64,000 nucleotides of DNA, taken from contig JAGFBZ010000703.1 of assembly GCA_018398805.1 (NCBI GenBank), positions 806,001-870,000 of the forward strand, read 5' to 3'. Source of the DNA: Hirundichthys speculiger. Lineage: Eukaryota; Chordata; Actinopteri; Beloniformes; Exocoetidae. Below the pieces are notes generated by a model, which did not search any database, had not been told where the DNA came from, and saw nothing but the letters and a program-made list of their open reading frames with translations. The first letter of the stretch is position 1. Every line of letters begins with the position of its first letter. The translations under genes were made by a program, and so were the position numbers. This document shows positions 23,447 through 34,187 of the stretch, piece by piece.

Positions 23447-24420
23447 TCAGCAGTGTGAAATTGGATCAATCAAAATCAAGGACAATATGTAGCTCTTCCA
23501 TTTGTTCAACACCTGACCAACGTGTGTGTCATTTACAGCCAGTCTACGAGGTGTTTGTTTCACCCTCAGCAGCCTTGTTGGCTTGTCAGTGTGTATCTGA
23601 GTCCAAAAGTCACTTTCTGCTAGTGGAGCCTGAGCAGCAGTGGCATCACCATCCTTCTCTATCTCTTCATTGGTTTCTGTTTGTCCTCCCCCTCCTGGAG
23701 CATCCAATGTCTCTGTCCTTCGTATCTTTTGACAAAGGTTGTATTCCTTGCATATTCTGCACCTGTCAGCAATTCCCACAGCCTTGTTTTTATGTCTTGC
23801 TAATGATCTTGTGTAGTGCTGTGTTAAATGTTGTTGAGAACTTCTCAGTTTTGTTCTGTCTTAAAAGCACAATGTCACCAACACTGACCTCTGTTTTTTT
23901 TCATGCGTGTGTCGGCATACAGTTTATTTTTTGCCTTTTTTTCTGTCACGTTCACATGCCTCCTGATCAGTCTGTGTTTTAATGAGTTCTGGCAGTTTTC
24001 CTCTTTTTTTCTGGTTGAACAGCAGTTCTGCTGGGCCTTTTCACTGCTACGCCATGGTGGATGCTCCTCTATACAGTTGCATACTTTCTCAGTTCTTTTT
24101 TCAGTCTCGCCCCTCTAAATGACCAGTCTAATTCTTTTCATCAGTGATGCATTTTGATGCTCAACCTCTCCACTGGATTTGGCATACTTTATACTTTGCA
24201 ATGTTTGTCAGCACCTGTGTCCATGCCAGGCCACCACACTGATCTGAGATGTTGTTTCATTCCTACAATACTCCAATATCCTTCATGGGCTCGTGTTGGC
24301 ACTCATGTTCATTAGGCTTGAGGCAACACTGTACGTGTGTCTCGCAGAATGAGATACCCAATTGTGCATAGTTCATTTGCATTGACTCTGTACACACTTC
24401 TCAAAATGTTTTGGTTGCTA
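23447..24420 (-). pseudogene. Gypsy integrase remnant
   Basis: Reading 24420 to 23447 on the minus strand in shifting frames gives the zinc-binding end (HEG-type His, then MKQHL and a WWPGMD-like block, about 24200-24300). A jump then leads to GEVEHQNASLMKRIR (about 24135-24170) and KGPAELLFN (about 24020), and finally YxRNTTFVKR-type C-terminal words (about 23700-23740). The central part of the DDE core between the zinc-binding and EHQNA blocks is largely missing. In a live element integrase inserts the cDNA. Confidence 0.65.
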
Positions 24421-24599
24421 TCGCTGTGCATACCTCATGCAGCTCTGGATCAGTGGGTGATACTGCTTCCACTTGTCTGGTGGTGAGTGCTCTTGGTGTT
24501 TCGCTCATAGCCATGAATCTTACATACTTGTCAGCCCCATGCTTGTGTCAGCAGTCACGACAGCAGGTCAGCGATATTGGTTTTTCCAGATACATGGAC

Positions 24600-25053
24600 C
24601 ACTCTGAACTCGAACGGTTGTAGCCTTAGAATCCACCACTCTATCCTCGCGTGTGCCTTGGAGTGGAGGTCCGTGGATCACTTCCAGTAGCTTATGGTCT
24701 GTGATTAAGTCGAACTGTCTCCCATAAAGGTATGGATGTCGTCTCTCACAACCCCAAACTGAACCTAGTTCCTCTTTCTCTGTCTGGGAGTATCCACGCT
24801 CAAAGTTAGTCCCCTATTGGTTTTGTTCCAATACTGCACCAAGTCTGACTGGGCTTGCATGAACTATCAGTTGTGTTGGCACGTGTTTGTCAAAGTAAGT
24901 TAGTGTTGTAGCTCTAGCTAACTCTTTCTCAAGGGCACTGAAAGCTTGTTTTTGTTCTGTCCCAAATCTAAATGGTGTGTTTTTTTTCTTTTTAGGTATC
25001 TTAATGGCTGTAACAGCATTGCAAATTGGGGGATGACTCTATTGCTATATCCC
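24600..25053 (-). pseudogene. Gypsy RNase H region remnant
   Basis: Minus-strand blocks include VGYSNRVIPQFA (about 25015-25050), the TYFDKHVPTQL region (about 24860-24910), YSQTEKE (about 24770-24790), HPYLYGRQFDLITDHK (about 24690-24740) and LQPFEFRVVHVSG (about 24585-24620). This is the standard order at the RT-to-RNase H transition of Ty3/Gypsy pol. Stops interrupt it. It continues the reverse transcriptase once the insertion at 25062-25465 is removed. Confidence 0.7.
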
Positions 25054-25061
25054 ACAAGTCC

Positions 25062-25465
25062 ATCATCATTATCATCATCATCATCATCATCAATCTTTAT
25101 TTATATAGCACTTTTCATACATATAAATGCAACATAAAGTGCTTCACAAAATAAAACATAAAACAGGAACACAACAATAATAAAAACCCGTCCTTCTCAC
25201 ACCCACATATAACCCCACACGCACACACACACACGCTCACAGCACAAAGTAAAGAGTTTAATAAGATGACAGGGGACTGAGGATCCAGGTGAGGAAATAC
25301 CACCTATGGGAGGGCATCCACACCGAAGAGGTGTCCACAGCCCACGTGTCCACAGGGAGTGCTGTCACAGAGACCACCTCAACCTGGATAAACCAGGGTG
25401 TGCAGACCCCCCCAGTCCTCCAGGCCTGAAGGATCTCCAGGACGACATCCCCGTGGGCAGACCAG
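25062..25465 (-). mobile_element. Retroposon (family A tail) inserted in Gypsy pol
   Basis: This 404-bp insert breaks pol between FLGVV and VGYSNRV. It is flanked by ACAAGTCC (25054-25061) and ACAACTCC (25466-25473), an 8-bp duplication with one change. In minus orientation it ends TTTTGTGAAGCACTTTATG, AAAAGTGCTATATAAATAAAG and a GAT repeat (25062-25092), matching the copy at 7945-8166 including the GT-rich centre. The head (about 25300-25465) is GC-richer and unassigned. The orientation shows that it arrived as a separate retroposon. Confidence 0.8.
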
Positions 25466-25473
25466 ACAACTCC

Positions 25474-25900
25474 AAGGAAGCTCCCCACCTCTGAGACATT
25501 CTCTGGATCTTCTGCTTTCTGACAAAAGGATTCCCTTGAAAACAAGCCTGCCCATGTTGAACTGGCACTTTTCTGGATTTAGTCTTACTCTGGTATCTCT
25601 CAAGCCTGACATAACTGTGTGCACCAGTTTATCACGCATCTCTTGGTTGTATGTATATAATCACATCATCTGAGATGTTCTTGATGCCTTAAATCTCAGC
25701 CTGTTGGCTATCTCATGCTGGTACTGCTTGCCAGTGGGTGATACACTAAACAATAGTCCTTTTGTACCTGTATAGCATTTGTGTACTGCAGATGTGGTGA
25801 TGTCACGTGATTCTGGTGTCAGCTGATGCTGGTGGTAGCCCCATGTTAAATCTAACTTACTGAATACTTTTGAGCTGTTCATACCTCATGAAAGCCTCAG
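25474..25900 (-). pseudogene. Gypsy reverse transcriptase remnant
   Basis: VFSKLDLTWGYHQHQLTPES (about 25810-25875) is the motif with the first catalytic Asp. ISDDVIIY (about 25660-25685) is the catalytic ..DD box and is intact in its own frame. NPEKCQFNMGRLVFKGILLSE (about 25520-25585) and PENVSEVGSFLGVV (about 25475-25515) follow. Frames change at least twice across about 430 bases. In a live element this enzyme copies the RNA genome into DNA. Confidence 0.85.
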
Positions 25901-26180
25901 CGTCCTGCCTCATGTCCAGGCATAACTGAACATCATTCCCTGGTTTTTGGACTTTTATAACGGGATTTACCGAAGAGGTGAGCCCTTTTACAGGTTTAAT
26001 AATGTCCAAATCCATCAATTTCTTTATCTTAGCCTCTACTGCCCTCCTGAAATTGAATGGTATGCACCTGATTGGCTAAGCTTCGGGTCTCACCCTTGGA
26101 CTTATGTGAGAAGAGACTTCCACCGTTTACAGCTTCCCTATCCCCCAAATACTTCTGGGTACTGCTGTTTGAGTGTTTGC

Positions 26181-26525
26181 CTAATGTATGTTATAGTTGA
26201 GATGTTGGCCCCTATTTTCAGAACTCCTAGTCTCATTGCTGTTTCTTTCCCACAAGAGTGGTTCACTGCTGCCTTTGACCACAGTGAATTTTGCCTGTTC
26301 AGCTCTGTTTCCTATTGAAATCCTACACTTGCATGCACCCATAACTGTCAGCGGCTGGCTGGGAGAATATAAGTAAAGTCTCTTCTCTGTTTTTGGGATA
26401 TATGAGTGATATGTTCTGACTTTAGTTTCTATCATGCGTTGTCTAATTGCATTGCTTGTTGCAAAAGAATCAATCAACATTTTCATCTGCACACCCCCCA
26501 CACAGAAGATAAGTCTCTCTGGCAT
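26181..26525 (-). pseudogene. Gypsy protease region remnant
   Basis: An open frame of 114 codons contains MKMLIDSFATSNAI near its start, which is the aspartic protease active-site region. The usual Asp-Ser/Thr-Gly triad reads Asp-Ser-Phe here, so the protease would be inactive. HSYIPKTEKRLYLYSPSQPLTV and the GNRAEQAKFTVVKG stretch follow in the expected order. It lies between the gag zinc knuckle and the reverse transcriptase. Confidence 0.75.
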
Positions 26526-26599
26526 ATTTTTTTATCATTGATGGCAAATGCAAAGCCATTACCTTCATCAACATTGCTTACATTTAGTTCGCTTTTGGA

Positions 26600-27300
26600 T
26601 TCTTTGTTGGGTGCATTTTTTGTATAGTGGTCTTTTCCTTGGCATTTAGGATCTCAGCCCATGTGATCAGTTTTCCCACATCTGTAGCAATTGATGTCAT
26701 TTTAATGTTCTCTGTTGTTTTCCTTTTTGCATGCTTTCCCTTCTTTCCTTTTTGAGCAATTCGGTTCACTGAATCTGTGAACCGTTTTTGTTGCATTTGA
26801 TATGGCAGACATCTGCACCTCAACAATTTCACAGCTTGAAGCTATTTCTAATACATGAGCTAGCATCAGTCCATGACACTCTTCCAACAATTTTCTGCGC
26901 ACATAGTCCGACATGCTCTTTCTCAGTACTGCGTGTCTGATCTGGTTGTCAGCATCTTCCCCCATAACCACGTGTTGAAAACTGTCTCACCCGGTCTCTG
27001 ATGAAACTTTTAAAAAAGCGTGTCTGGCTAGCGCCACTTTAACTTGAGGCACAAAGTAGAAGACGAAAGCCTTGACCACGTTCCTGTAGTTAATTGGCTC
27101 TCCCGTTGAGAAAATATTCTGCACATGTGGTCCAGCTAGGTGCAAAAGCAGTGCATGTATTCACTGTTTCATAGCAGCCGGTGAATCATCCATCACAATG
27201 AGTTGTTTATCAACGGTGTACAGTTCAAAAGAATTTAGGCATCTCGTCCAAACAGAATCCAGTGTGTGGCTCCTGGATTTCACCATATTAACTAAAGTTT
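26600..27300 (-). pseudogene. Gypsy gag remnant with CCHC knuckle
   Basis: The minus strand holds a gag-type helical segment, DNQIRHAVLRKSMSDYVRRK and LLEECHGLMLAHVLEIASSCE (about 26820-26950), then a Lys-rich stretch. CYRCGKTDHMG-DPKC (about 26645-26690) is a CCHC nucleic-acid-binding knuckle with a stop codon inside it. Upstream blocks to about 27230 continue in other frames. In a live element gag packages the RNA. Confidence 0.78.
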
Positions 27301-27396
27301 CTAACTTAACTAACTAAAGAGGATTAGTCTTTGTCACTACTGTTATGTCTCTTCACTTTGCTACTAAATTAAGCAGATGATCTTCGGCATTTAAGT

Positions 27397-28428
27397 CAGG
27401 GGTGTCAGACTCATTTTCACTGAGGGCCACATCAGCATTAGAGATGCGCGGATGACGTATATTTTAACCCGCAACCGCTTCTTAAAATCTCTATCCGCCC
27501 GCTATCCATTTGCAGGAACGTTTTTTCACCAATTTTCAAAACCGAACTGACCCGCCATCCTTTTTAATAATATGTAAAATATTTTTTCTTATTATTATTA
27601 TTTGAGTGCTTCAACCGCAACCCGCCCGAATTTAATTTAAGTATTATTTTTTGACGAGTCATCCGCCCGATATGCGGATTATCCGCTCCGCCCGCGGGTG
27701 CACGGTTCAACCGCGCATCTCTAATCAGCATCATGGTTGCCCTCGAAGGGCCAGATTGACAGCATGAATGTAACAAAATGCAATAAAAATCAAAATAAAT
27801 TAAACTACACCTTATTATAATGTTAAATAACGGTTTCTGTATTTATTATGTATTCTTGTTTCAAACATTTAAGTCGTTATTATATTAAACTCAGGGTTTG
27901 TGGTTGTAAGCGTATCCATTACCTTGGTTTCAGAAGTGGAAGAGGTTCTTTGTTTTTCTTGCAGGCTAAATTTAGCATACTTAGCTCCGTGTTTACTGTC
28001 AAAATGCCTATGTAGACTAAACTCTTTCATGACTGACACCCGCCTCAAAACACAAAAGACATAATGTTATTTCACCTTGAGATACAAACTTGTAATTGTT
28101 TTCCCATCATTCATGAAACTGTATTCCTTGTGCATCATTTTTTCTTTTCTTGGACATGTTGGGGTTAGTTTGTAGAGGTTTTTCTTAAGTGCATCAGTTC
28201 TGAAAAATCGTCTTGCTCATAGCTACCGTTATCGTTGTAGGTAATGATGAAATGCATGATGGGAGATGTAGTTTATTGTCAATATGTGCTTTAAAGCGGT
28301 TTAAGCTTATTTTAAGTCTTAAAATATTGGTTTAAAATTTAAGCCAATAATGCCCAAGCTCTCGAGGACCACATAAAATGACGTGACGGGCCACATTTGG
28401 CTCACGGGCCTTGTGTTTGACACATGTG
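27397..28428. mobile_element. hAT-like element inserted in the Gypsy 5' LTR
   Basis: The ends CAGGGGTGTCAGACTC and GTGTTTGACACATGTG are imperfect inverted repeats. The exact 8-bp duplication ATTTAAGT flanks them (27389-27396 and 28429-28436). GAGGGCCACAT near the left end mirrors the GGGCCACATTTGG region near the right end. No transposase is recognisable, so it is non-autonomous. It carries a second hAT-like element at 27439-27723. Confidence 0.88.
27439..27723. mobile_element. hAT-like element nested in another hAT-like element, 285 bp
   Basis: The ends TAGAGATGCGCGG and CCGCGCATCTCTA are perfect 13-bp inverted repeats, flanked by the exact 8-bp duplication ATCAGCAT (27431-27438 and 27724-27731). 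The body is rich in CCGCCCG and CGGAT words. The end sequence resembles the TAGGGATG ends of the element at 49387-50333. It is the youngest layer of this nest. Confidence 0.92.
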
Positions 28429-29474
28429 ATTTAAGTCCATTTAAATGATACAGCTCCAATTCCACATCCAGACTTGTTCTTTTTCTTTTATTGAACGACC
28501 CTCCCATGGTGTACCCACAATACTTCAGCAGTGTTTAGTCATATTTTCACCTTGGCATGACAGTTAGCGCGGTAACTGACTTACTTCCACATACCCCAAG
28601 TTACTTCCAGTATCCTCCCCTTCATGAAGCTGAAACAAGCTCAATTTCATCAGACAATTAATCAGATAAGATGCACTTTGGAGAGTTTTGAGCGATAACG
28701 TCGCATTTGCATAGGGAAAGTATTTTGAGAAGCAGCGTAGTTGCTGTAACTTATACACATGATCGTATTCTTCTTATTCTTACATCACATTAATCACCCA
28801 TCCTTCACATAAAATATCTTGGGTTATTTTATCTTATGATATCATTTGTCGGTTTGCTTAATAACAAGCTGCGGGGTAGTGAGGTAGCAAGCTGAGAGAA
28901 AAGCCGCCTGGCTCATGAGCCTGCACCCTGACCCCCATTTTTTTTAAATTATTATATACACAGATATACGATTCAAGTTTTTTTTTTTTTTCTTCCTCAT
29001 TAGCCACAAACGTCACAGTCATCAAAAGAGTATTTTGGGGAATCTATACATTTTAGCTGTTGACATCATTAATTATTTAAATTAACTTATTATTAGTATA
29101 TACTGCTTTCCACATCTGTGAAAAAAAAATTAAATTTTAAGGATTATCCAGAGTGATTGGCACTGAAGCTTCTTACATTTTTTTTTTTTTTTTTTTTTGT
29201 TAATGTTGGTTAAATGATATTAAACAATTAAGCCTGGTACCTCTCAGAAATACGTTTTTATGTGAGTTTAATGTTTAATGTTTAATGTGAGTTCTATTGA
29301 TGATGGCTTTTTAGTGTTGGGATTACTTAGGCTCATCATACTCTGAGTTTTCAGTTTCAGAACAGCTGTTTGGAGTTAGTCAACAAAATCTGAGTTGTTA
29401 ACTCAGAGTTGATTGAACTGAGTTAGTTTTTTTTTTTTTTTTGAGTTTGTTGAAATCTCTCTGAAACAGGCCCC

Positions 29475-32400
29475 TGATAGCAAAGGAAAGCTTCTGTTTC
29501 CTGCTGCCTTCGAAAAAAAAAAAAAAAAAAAACCAGCAGCTAATGTTCTGGAAATTAGAATATGTTGAACAGAGACCCCAAAATCCAACTAATGCCACAA
29601 ATGGCAGCAAAAAGATTTATCATCTGATTAACTATGCTCCTGGGAGTTTGAATTTTTGTAAAATGTATCATTTTCTGTTCTCCTCATAATTATCTCTTGT
29701 TCAACATCCATATAAAATGTAAACAGGTTTATTTATTTATGTCGGTATATTAGGTGGAATTTAAGAGACCGCTTAACAAAAGGAAAAAAAAAAGTGACAG
29801 GAAAAGGCTTAAGGAGCAAACTTTCAAAACCAAAACATTGTAGAAATAATATAAAAACTAATATTTACTCATTTTTTACAACTTTGAAAATGAAAGCATA
29901 ATAAAAAGGAGTATAATAATTGCCACTTTAATACCCTTTCATATATGTGGAAGTAAATAGACCCCTGTCTACATATTTGTACTTACTTTAGATGTTGTTG
30001 CTTATGCAAATTTAATCAGCATTTTAGGTGCATCATTTTTTAATGCACAGACCACAGTCTGATGCATAATTAAAAACTGAACAGATAATGCTCATTTCAG
30101 CAGATTTTTAGCCCAATGGGGGATAATTCATAAAATAAAAAATTGAAAAGAATTAAATAAATTTTAAAAAAGACATAAAAAAAAAAAGCATAAAACCTAC
30201 TTGCCAGAAAAGGGACTCACTACAAACATCATTAAACAAAGTAGGAACCCACATGAGAAAACGGTGAGCCGGGATGTCAGTTATCTTCACACACGCTGCA
30301 AGCAGAACATTTTTAAACCCTTTCAAGTTTTAATATTTTGCTATGATGCAGATTTCAATATCTAGGAAAATGTCTAATTTTATTATTATCAGTTTGCAAA
30401 TAATTATCCACAGCAGCAAAGTTGAAGCAACATTTTTTAGCGCTTTGCTGAATTTAAAAAAAAAAAGGAGAGGAAATACACTAATAGAATGAACAGCCAG
30501 ATGAAAGGAAGCAGCACTCATGCTCATCTGGGGCTTTGCAGACCTGCGTCTTCCCCACACAGCAACCTCCTCCATTGATTCCAAGGCCCAGCAGACAGGA
30601 TCACCACTCGTGTACTCGTCTCTTTCTTGTTGAAATTAGGGGAACGTGGACTGGTATTTCTTGTGAGGTCAGGACGTCGATATTCTTCCCTGTTCTGTCC
30701 CTTCCCTCAAGCCTTCCATCTTCTTTCTTCTTTGTCCATGTCATGTCAATTGAGTAGATCCTTTGCTGTAAACCGATGTGATGTTCATTCTGCAGCATCA
30801 CAGTACCAAATTAACATTCATGGATGCATAACCAACCACAACATTGCATCAGAACAAAATGAGCAGTGTTTGCTCGTGCAACTTGTGAGTTGTCATTATG
30901 TTCTGGTTTATTGGTGTATACCAGTAACAAGTTTTCTCACTCATGTTATCACTCTTACAAGTAAGTTTAGAGCATATTCCTTCTGTTAGTGGCCTTTGAG
31001 ATGCTTTAAAACTTGACTAGATTTCACTTGTGCCTATTTTATTAACTAGGCTTTACTAAAAAAAAATTAAAACACATAAATTCTGTTACACAGTTGGTAC
31101 TGTAATCAGAGCCAAAGAATCTTTGTTAGATGAAACGTATAAAAGGATAACACCATCACCACAGTCGTGCCCGTAGTCAGACATGATAGTTGAAACATGA
31201 TGCTGTGAAGGCTGTTATCAGTCTTTTTCATGCATTAAGTCACCCAGTGTTTCAAGCCTCTATACAATAAGATATTAGTGTATTGTCAAATGTAAAATGT
31301 TAAATGGGCTCAAAAGGATCTCAGGGGAAATCAGATTTGGTGATTTGTTACTTCATGTGACAGAATGGGTCATCACTTGTCACTTCATCTTGTACATTTG
31401 TTTAATTTGTCATTGCTTGGCAACATTGCTGCACATTCAATCCTGGGTTTGTTTGTGTCACTATTGTGTTGCAGTTAACACTTGAAGCATTTGTATAGGT
31501 TAAAGTAAACACGTAGTGATCTTACTTTAAATCATGTTTATTGAGTTGTAGGTTTGGATATTATCAGTTTGCTCATTGACACTGACCATTTGTTTGTTCT
31601 AAGTCACGGTGCAGGAGTGTGGGAGGGGCCGGCCCAGCATTTCCTGTCTTTTATAAAAGTGATGCCTTCAGTTGGATTATTGGGAAAAAACAAGTAAAGG
31701 GTTTTTCTTTTCTTTAGTAATTCTTTTTGTGTTAGCTGGACTTATTTTGAAATGTTGTGTTAAGGTATTTCACTTATTTCCTGCCATTAGGTGAACTATA
31801 TAAGTTTGTAACTGTATAAAAAAAAACAAAAAAACAAGGGCATTTGGGCTTTGAGAGAGAGTACTAGAAATGGAGAACTCAAAGTGTTGAGAGTTTATTT
31901 TTTTTTTACTTTTTTGTAGAAAGAAGAGAATAAATCATCTCAATAAGATGAGCAGATGTCTTCTGAGTCTATCTGCCTTTACCCGCTTTGACACTTGAGC
32001 TACACACCTTTTCTACACTTCAGTAACCCATCTCTCCTTTAAACTCTTCTTTACCAGTTGTGGCCGTATGCAACCGAGGAAGGGAAGGGAGAGTAACAAG
32101 TTTACATATGTTTGTTCATGCATTTCTATGCACAATGTATGCATGCATGCATGTTTTTTTCTTATGTGTCACATTTTGTTGCAGTTTGTCTAAGACAATC
32201 CAAATTGTCCCATGTCCTTGTCAACTCAGAAAAACAGCTTATTGTCATCGACCTGTGGCGTTGACACATGACCTCTTCTCTCCATTTCTGTCTAATTGTC
32301 TCATCACTCCTCTATGCCGTAACTCCCACCTGCCATCCAGACAGGTCTCATCCTCTCACAAGCTAAATAATCAAACTTCCTGTCAGTAAACTGTCAATAT

Positions 32401-32932
32401 CATCTTTGTTCAAAGTGAACATGGACCCACACATGCACGTTTATATATGTGCTTCCACATATTCAGTTACGCTCATCCACACCAGCCACTCTCTCCAGGG
32501 TAAACCGGAGATCTGTTGACAGAACGGTATACTAACTGTTTAGTTCATGTCTCTGCATGTCACAAAAGTGTTTATGAATAAACCTCAAATCTCAAACAAA
32601 CATCAACAACACTTTTTTCTTTGCACTGATAGAACAAAACTGGAGCACAAAGAGAAAACCCCTGAAGGCAAACAGAGAATATGCAAACTCTACAAACCAA
32701 AGGCTGTTTTTCAAAAGCACACATCGATGCTAATATGTTCAGATTTTCACAAAAAGTGGTATTCAGTATGGCAAATATTGCAAAAATTGGTAGGTACCCA
32801 GACTTTGTACGGTATTACTTTTAAAAAATAAATAAATAAATAAATAAAGCCAAAAAAACCCCCAAAACAGCAGTATGTGATTTATCAGTCAAGCATTGTT
32901 TTTTTTTCCTCTCATATTTACTTAGAGTTGTA
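29475..32932. other. Gene-free stretch
   Basis: No gene or element is recognised. It contains an A-run at 29513-29532 just outside the outer element, an A-run near 30177, a T-run near 31898-31908 and an AAAT repeat at about 32827-32848. Short open frames at 30536-30989 and 32060-32389 lack motifs. Confidence 0.45.
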
Positions 32933-32940
32933 CATTAAAG

Positions 32941-33421
32941 CAGTGGCCCTCAACCTTTTTTGCCCGATTTAATGTCAGGCTATATTTTCACATCTTTAAA
33001 ATGTGTCGCAGATAAATACAGCTAAATAAAATGACACGACTGGCATAAAATCTGTGGTATTTACTAAATATCATAATAAATGTAAACCCGCTGTGTATTC
33101 ATGTGCAACTTTATTAGAAGCGTCCTCGTAACAACAGAACATTGGTAACATCCTCTCCACGCAAAGACACTTTCCGAAGACGTTTGTTTTTTACTAATTT
33201 TGCCAGGTTGGGGGTTTAAATGGTCTTGAAGTCTTGTCATGTGTCAAGAGTGAGTCATAGACGGATGTAATGGAGAGAATCTGGTCATTTTTCAAAATAA
33301 AACATAATTTAGACCCGGATGATAAATCAAACGGTAATAATGGAAGTTTTTTTTTTTTCTCTGCGGCTCGGTACAACATGACCCACGTACCGGGCCGGGA
33401 ACCAGGGGTTGGGGACCCCTG
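32941..33421. mobile_element. Non-autonomous hAT-like element, 481 bp
   Basis: The ends CAGTGGCCCTCAACC and GGTTGGGGACCCCTG are inverted repeats with three mismatches. The exact 8-bp duplication CATTAAAG lies at 32933-32940 and 33422-33429. No protein is recognisable. A second, 3'-truncated copy is at 41735-42183, sharing CCTCGTAACA, TAACATCCTCT, AAGACACTTTCC and CATGTGTCAAGAGT blocks. Confidence 0.92.
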
Positions 33422-33429
33422 CATTAAAG

Positions 33430-34187
33430 GAATGGCCTCAGACACATGGATGAATACACTGTTTGGTAACAATGGCAGTGGTCAGAGGTCAGACTGGAAG
33501 TGACTTTTGGTGGCAATTGTTGGGGATATAAAGTGCTTGTTTGGTTATAAAGGGGGTTATTAATAAGTGTCCTAAGACAGTTATTAATAAAAACAGAAAT
33601 GTATTGACTAAATTAATAGATTGAAATGTGGGCACCACCTGATAATCAGGAAACAAAGACTAAACAGCACAATCAGTCTCAGAATGGCTGTTGTTCTATG
33701 CGTGCCAGCCTGTCACCAGGTGTGGCGCTACAGAGCAACAGAGGAGTGAGTCCGAGTGCAGACCTCTTCAACCAGCAAATGTTACAAACACATGTAAAAT
33801 AACTACAAACAACTTCTCTCATTACACAATATCAGAATATATTAAAACAAGCATTTAAGATGAACAAACACTTGGGTCACTACACTACACCAGATGCCAA
33901 CTTAACTAACATAAGCAGACAAACATGAAAAAGGATGAAAATGTCAATGTCTGCTAATGTTTCTGGCAAAATATAGGTGTGTGTGTGTGTGTGTGTGTGT
34001 GTAAGATGGCTTCCAACCCATGTGGTGATGTTGGACTTTAATAATGGCTGTACAGCTAGTGGGAGGAGCCACAAGATGGCGGGCGAGGTCACATGGTGGC
34101 CTTGCCCTGTGATCAAGATGGCTGCCAATCCAGGTGATAACTACAGAGACATCACATAGTAACCAGTCGTCCAAAATGGCTGAGGAC
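33430..34187. other. Spacer with (GT)n and short AAGATGGC repeats
   Basis: GT microsatellite at 33976-34003. The words AAGATGGCT, AAGATGGCGG and CAAGATGGCTG recur at about 34004, 34073 and 34114, which might be a decayed short repeat. No gene. Confidence 0.5.

Larger units (their letters stand above)
22928..28562 (-). mobile_element. Ty3/Gypsy retrotransposon, decayed, minus strand
   Basis: Two LTRs (22928-23110 and 27341-28562) start TGTTATGTCTCTTCACTTT and end CATGACA, giving the TG...CA termini. A purine tract AAAAGGAGGGA precedes the 3' LTR on the minus strand (23111-23121). Between them lie gag, protease, reverse transcriptase, RNase H and integrase in Ty3/Gypsy order. The flanks GTTAC (22923-22927) and GTTAG (28563-28567) look like a 5-bp target duplication with one change. 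Without later insertions it would be about 4.2 kb. Many stops and frameshifts make it inactive. The primer site just inside the 5' LTR does not start with the usual TGG. Confidence 0.92.
27341..28562 (-). repeat. Gypsy 5' LTR, split by a hAT-like insertion
   Basis: Removing the inserted element and one copy of its 8-bp duplication leaves 182 bp, which matches the 183-bp 3' LTR in length, ends and internal words. For the minus-strand element this is the upstream, promoter-bearing LTR. Confidence 0.88.
22761..29474. mobile_element. Outer DNA element with GGGGCC ends, split by a Gypsy insertion
   Basis: The left end GGGGCCCGTTTCAG (about 22760-22773) and the right end CTGAAACAGGCCCC (about 29461-29474) are inverted copies with one mismatch in 14. 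Internal words such as AACTCTGAGTTTTCTG (left, about 22819) and CTCTGAGTTTTCAGTTTCAG (right, about 29341) repeat within the arms, as in palindromic non-autonomous DNA elements. The flanks are ambiguous for a short duplication, so superfamily is not assigned; Harbinger-like is only a guess. Its body is interrupted by the Ty3/Gypsy element at 22928-28562. The remaining body has no recognisable transposase. Confidence 0.65.

Noticed and set aside
23455..24118. Long plus-strand open frame of 175 codons and neighbours
   Set aside because: They are the reverse strand of the Gypsy integrase remnant.
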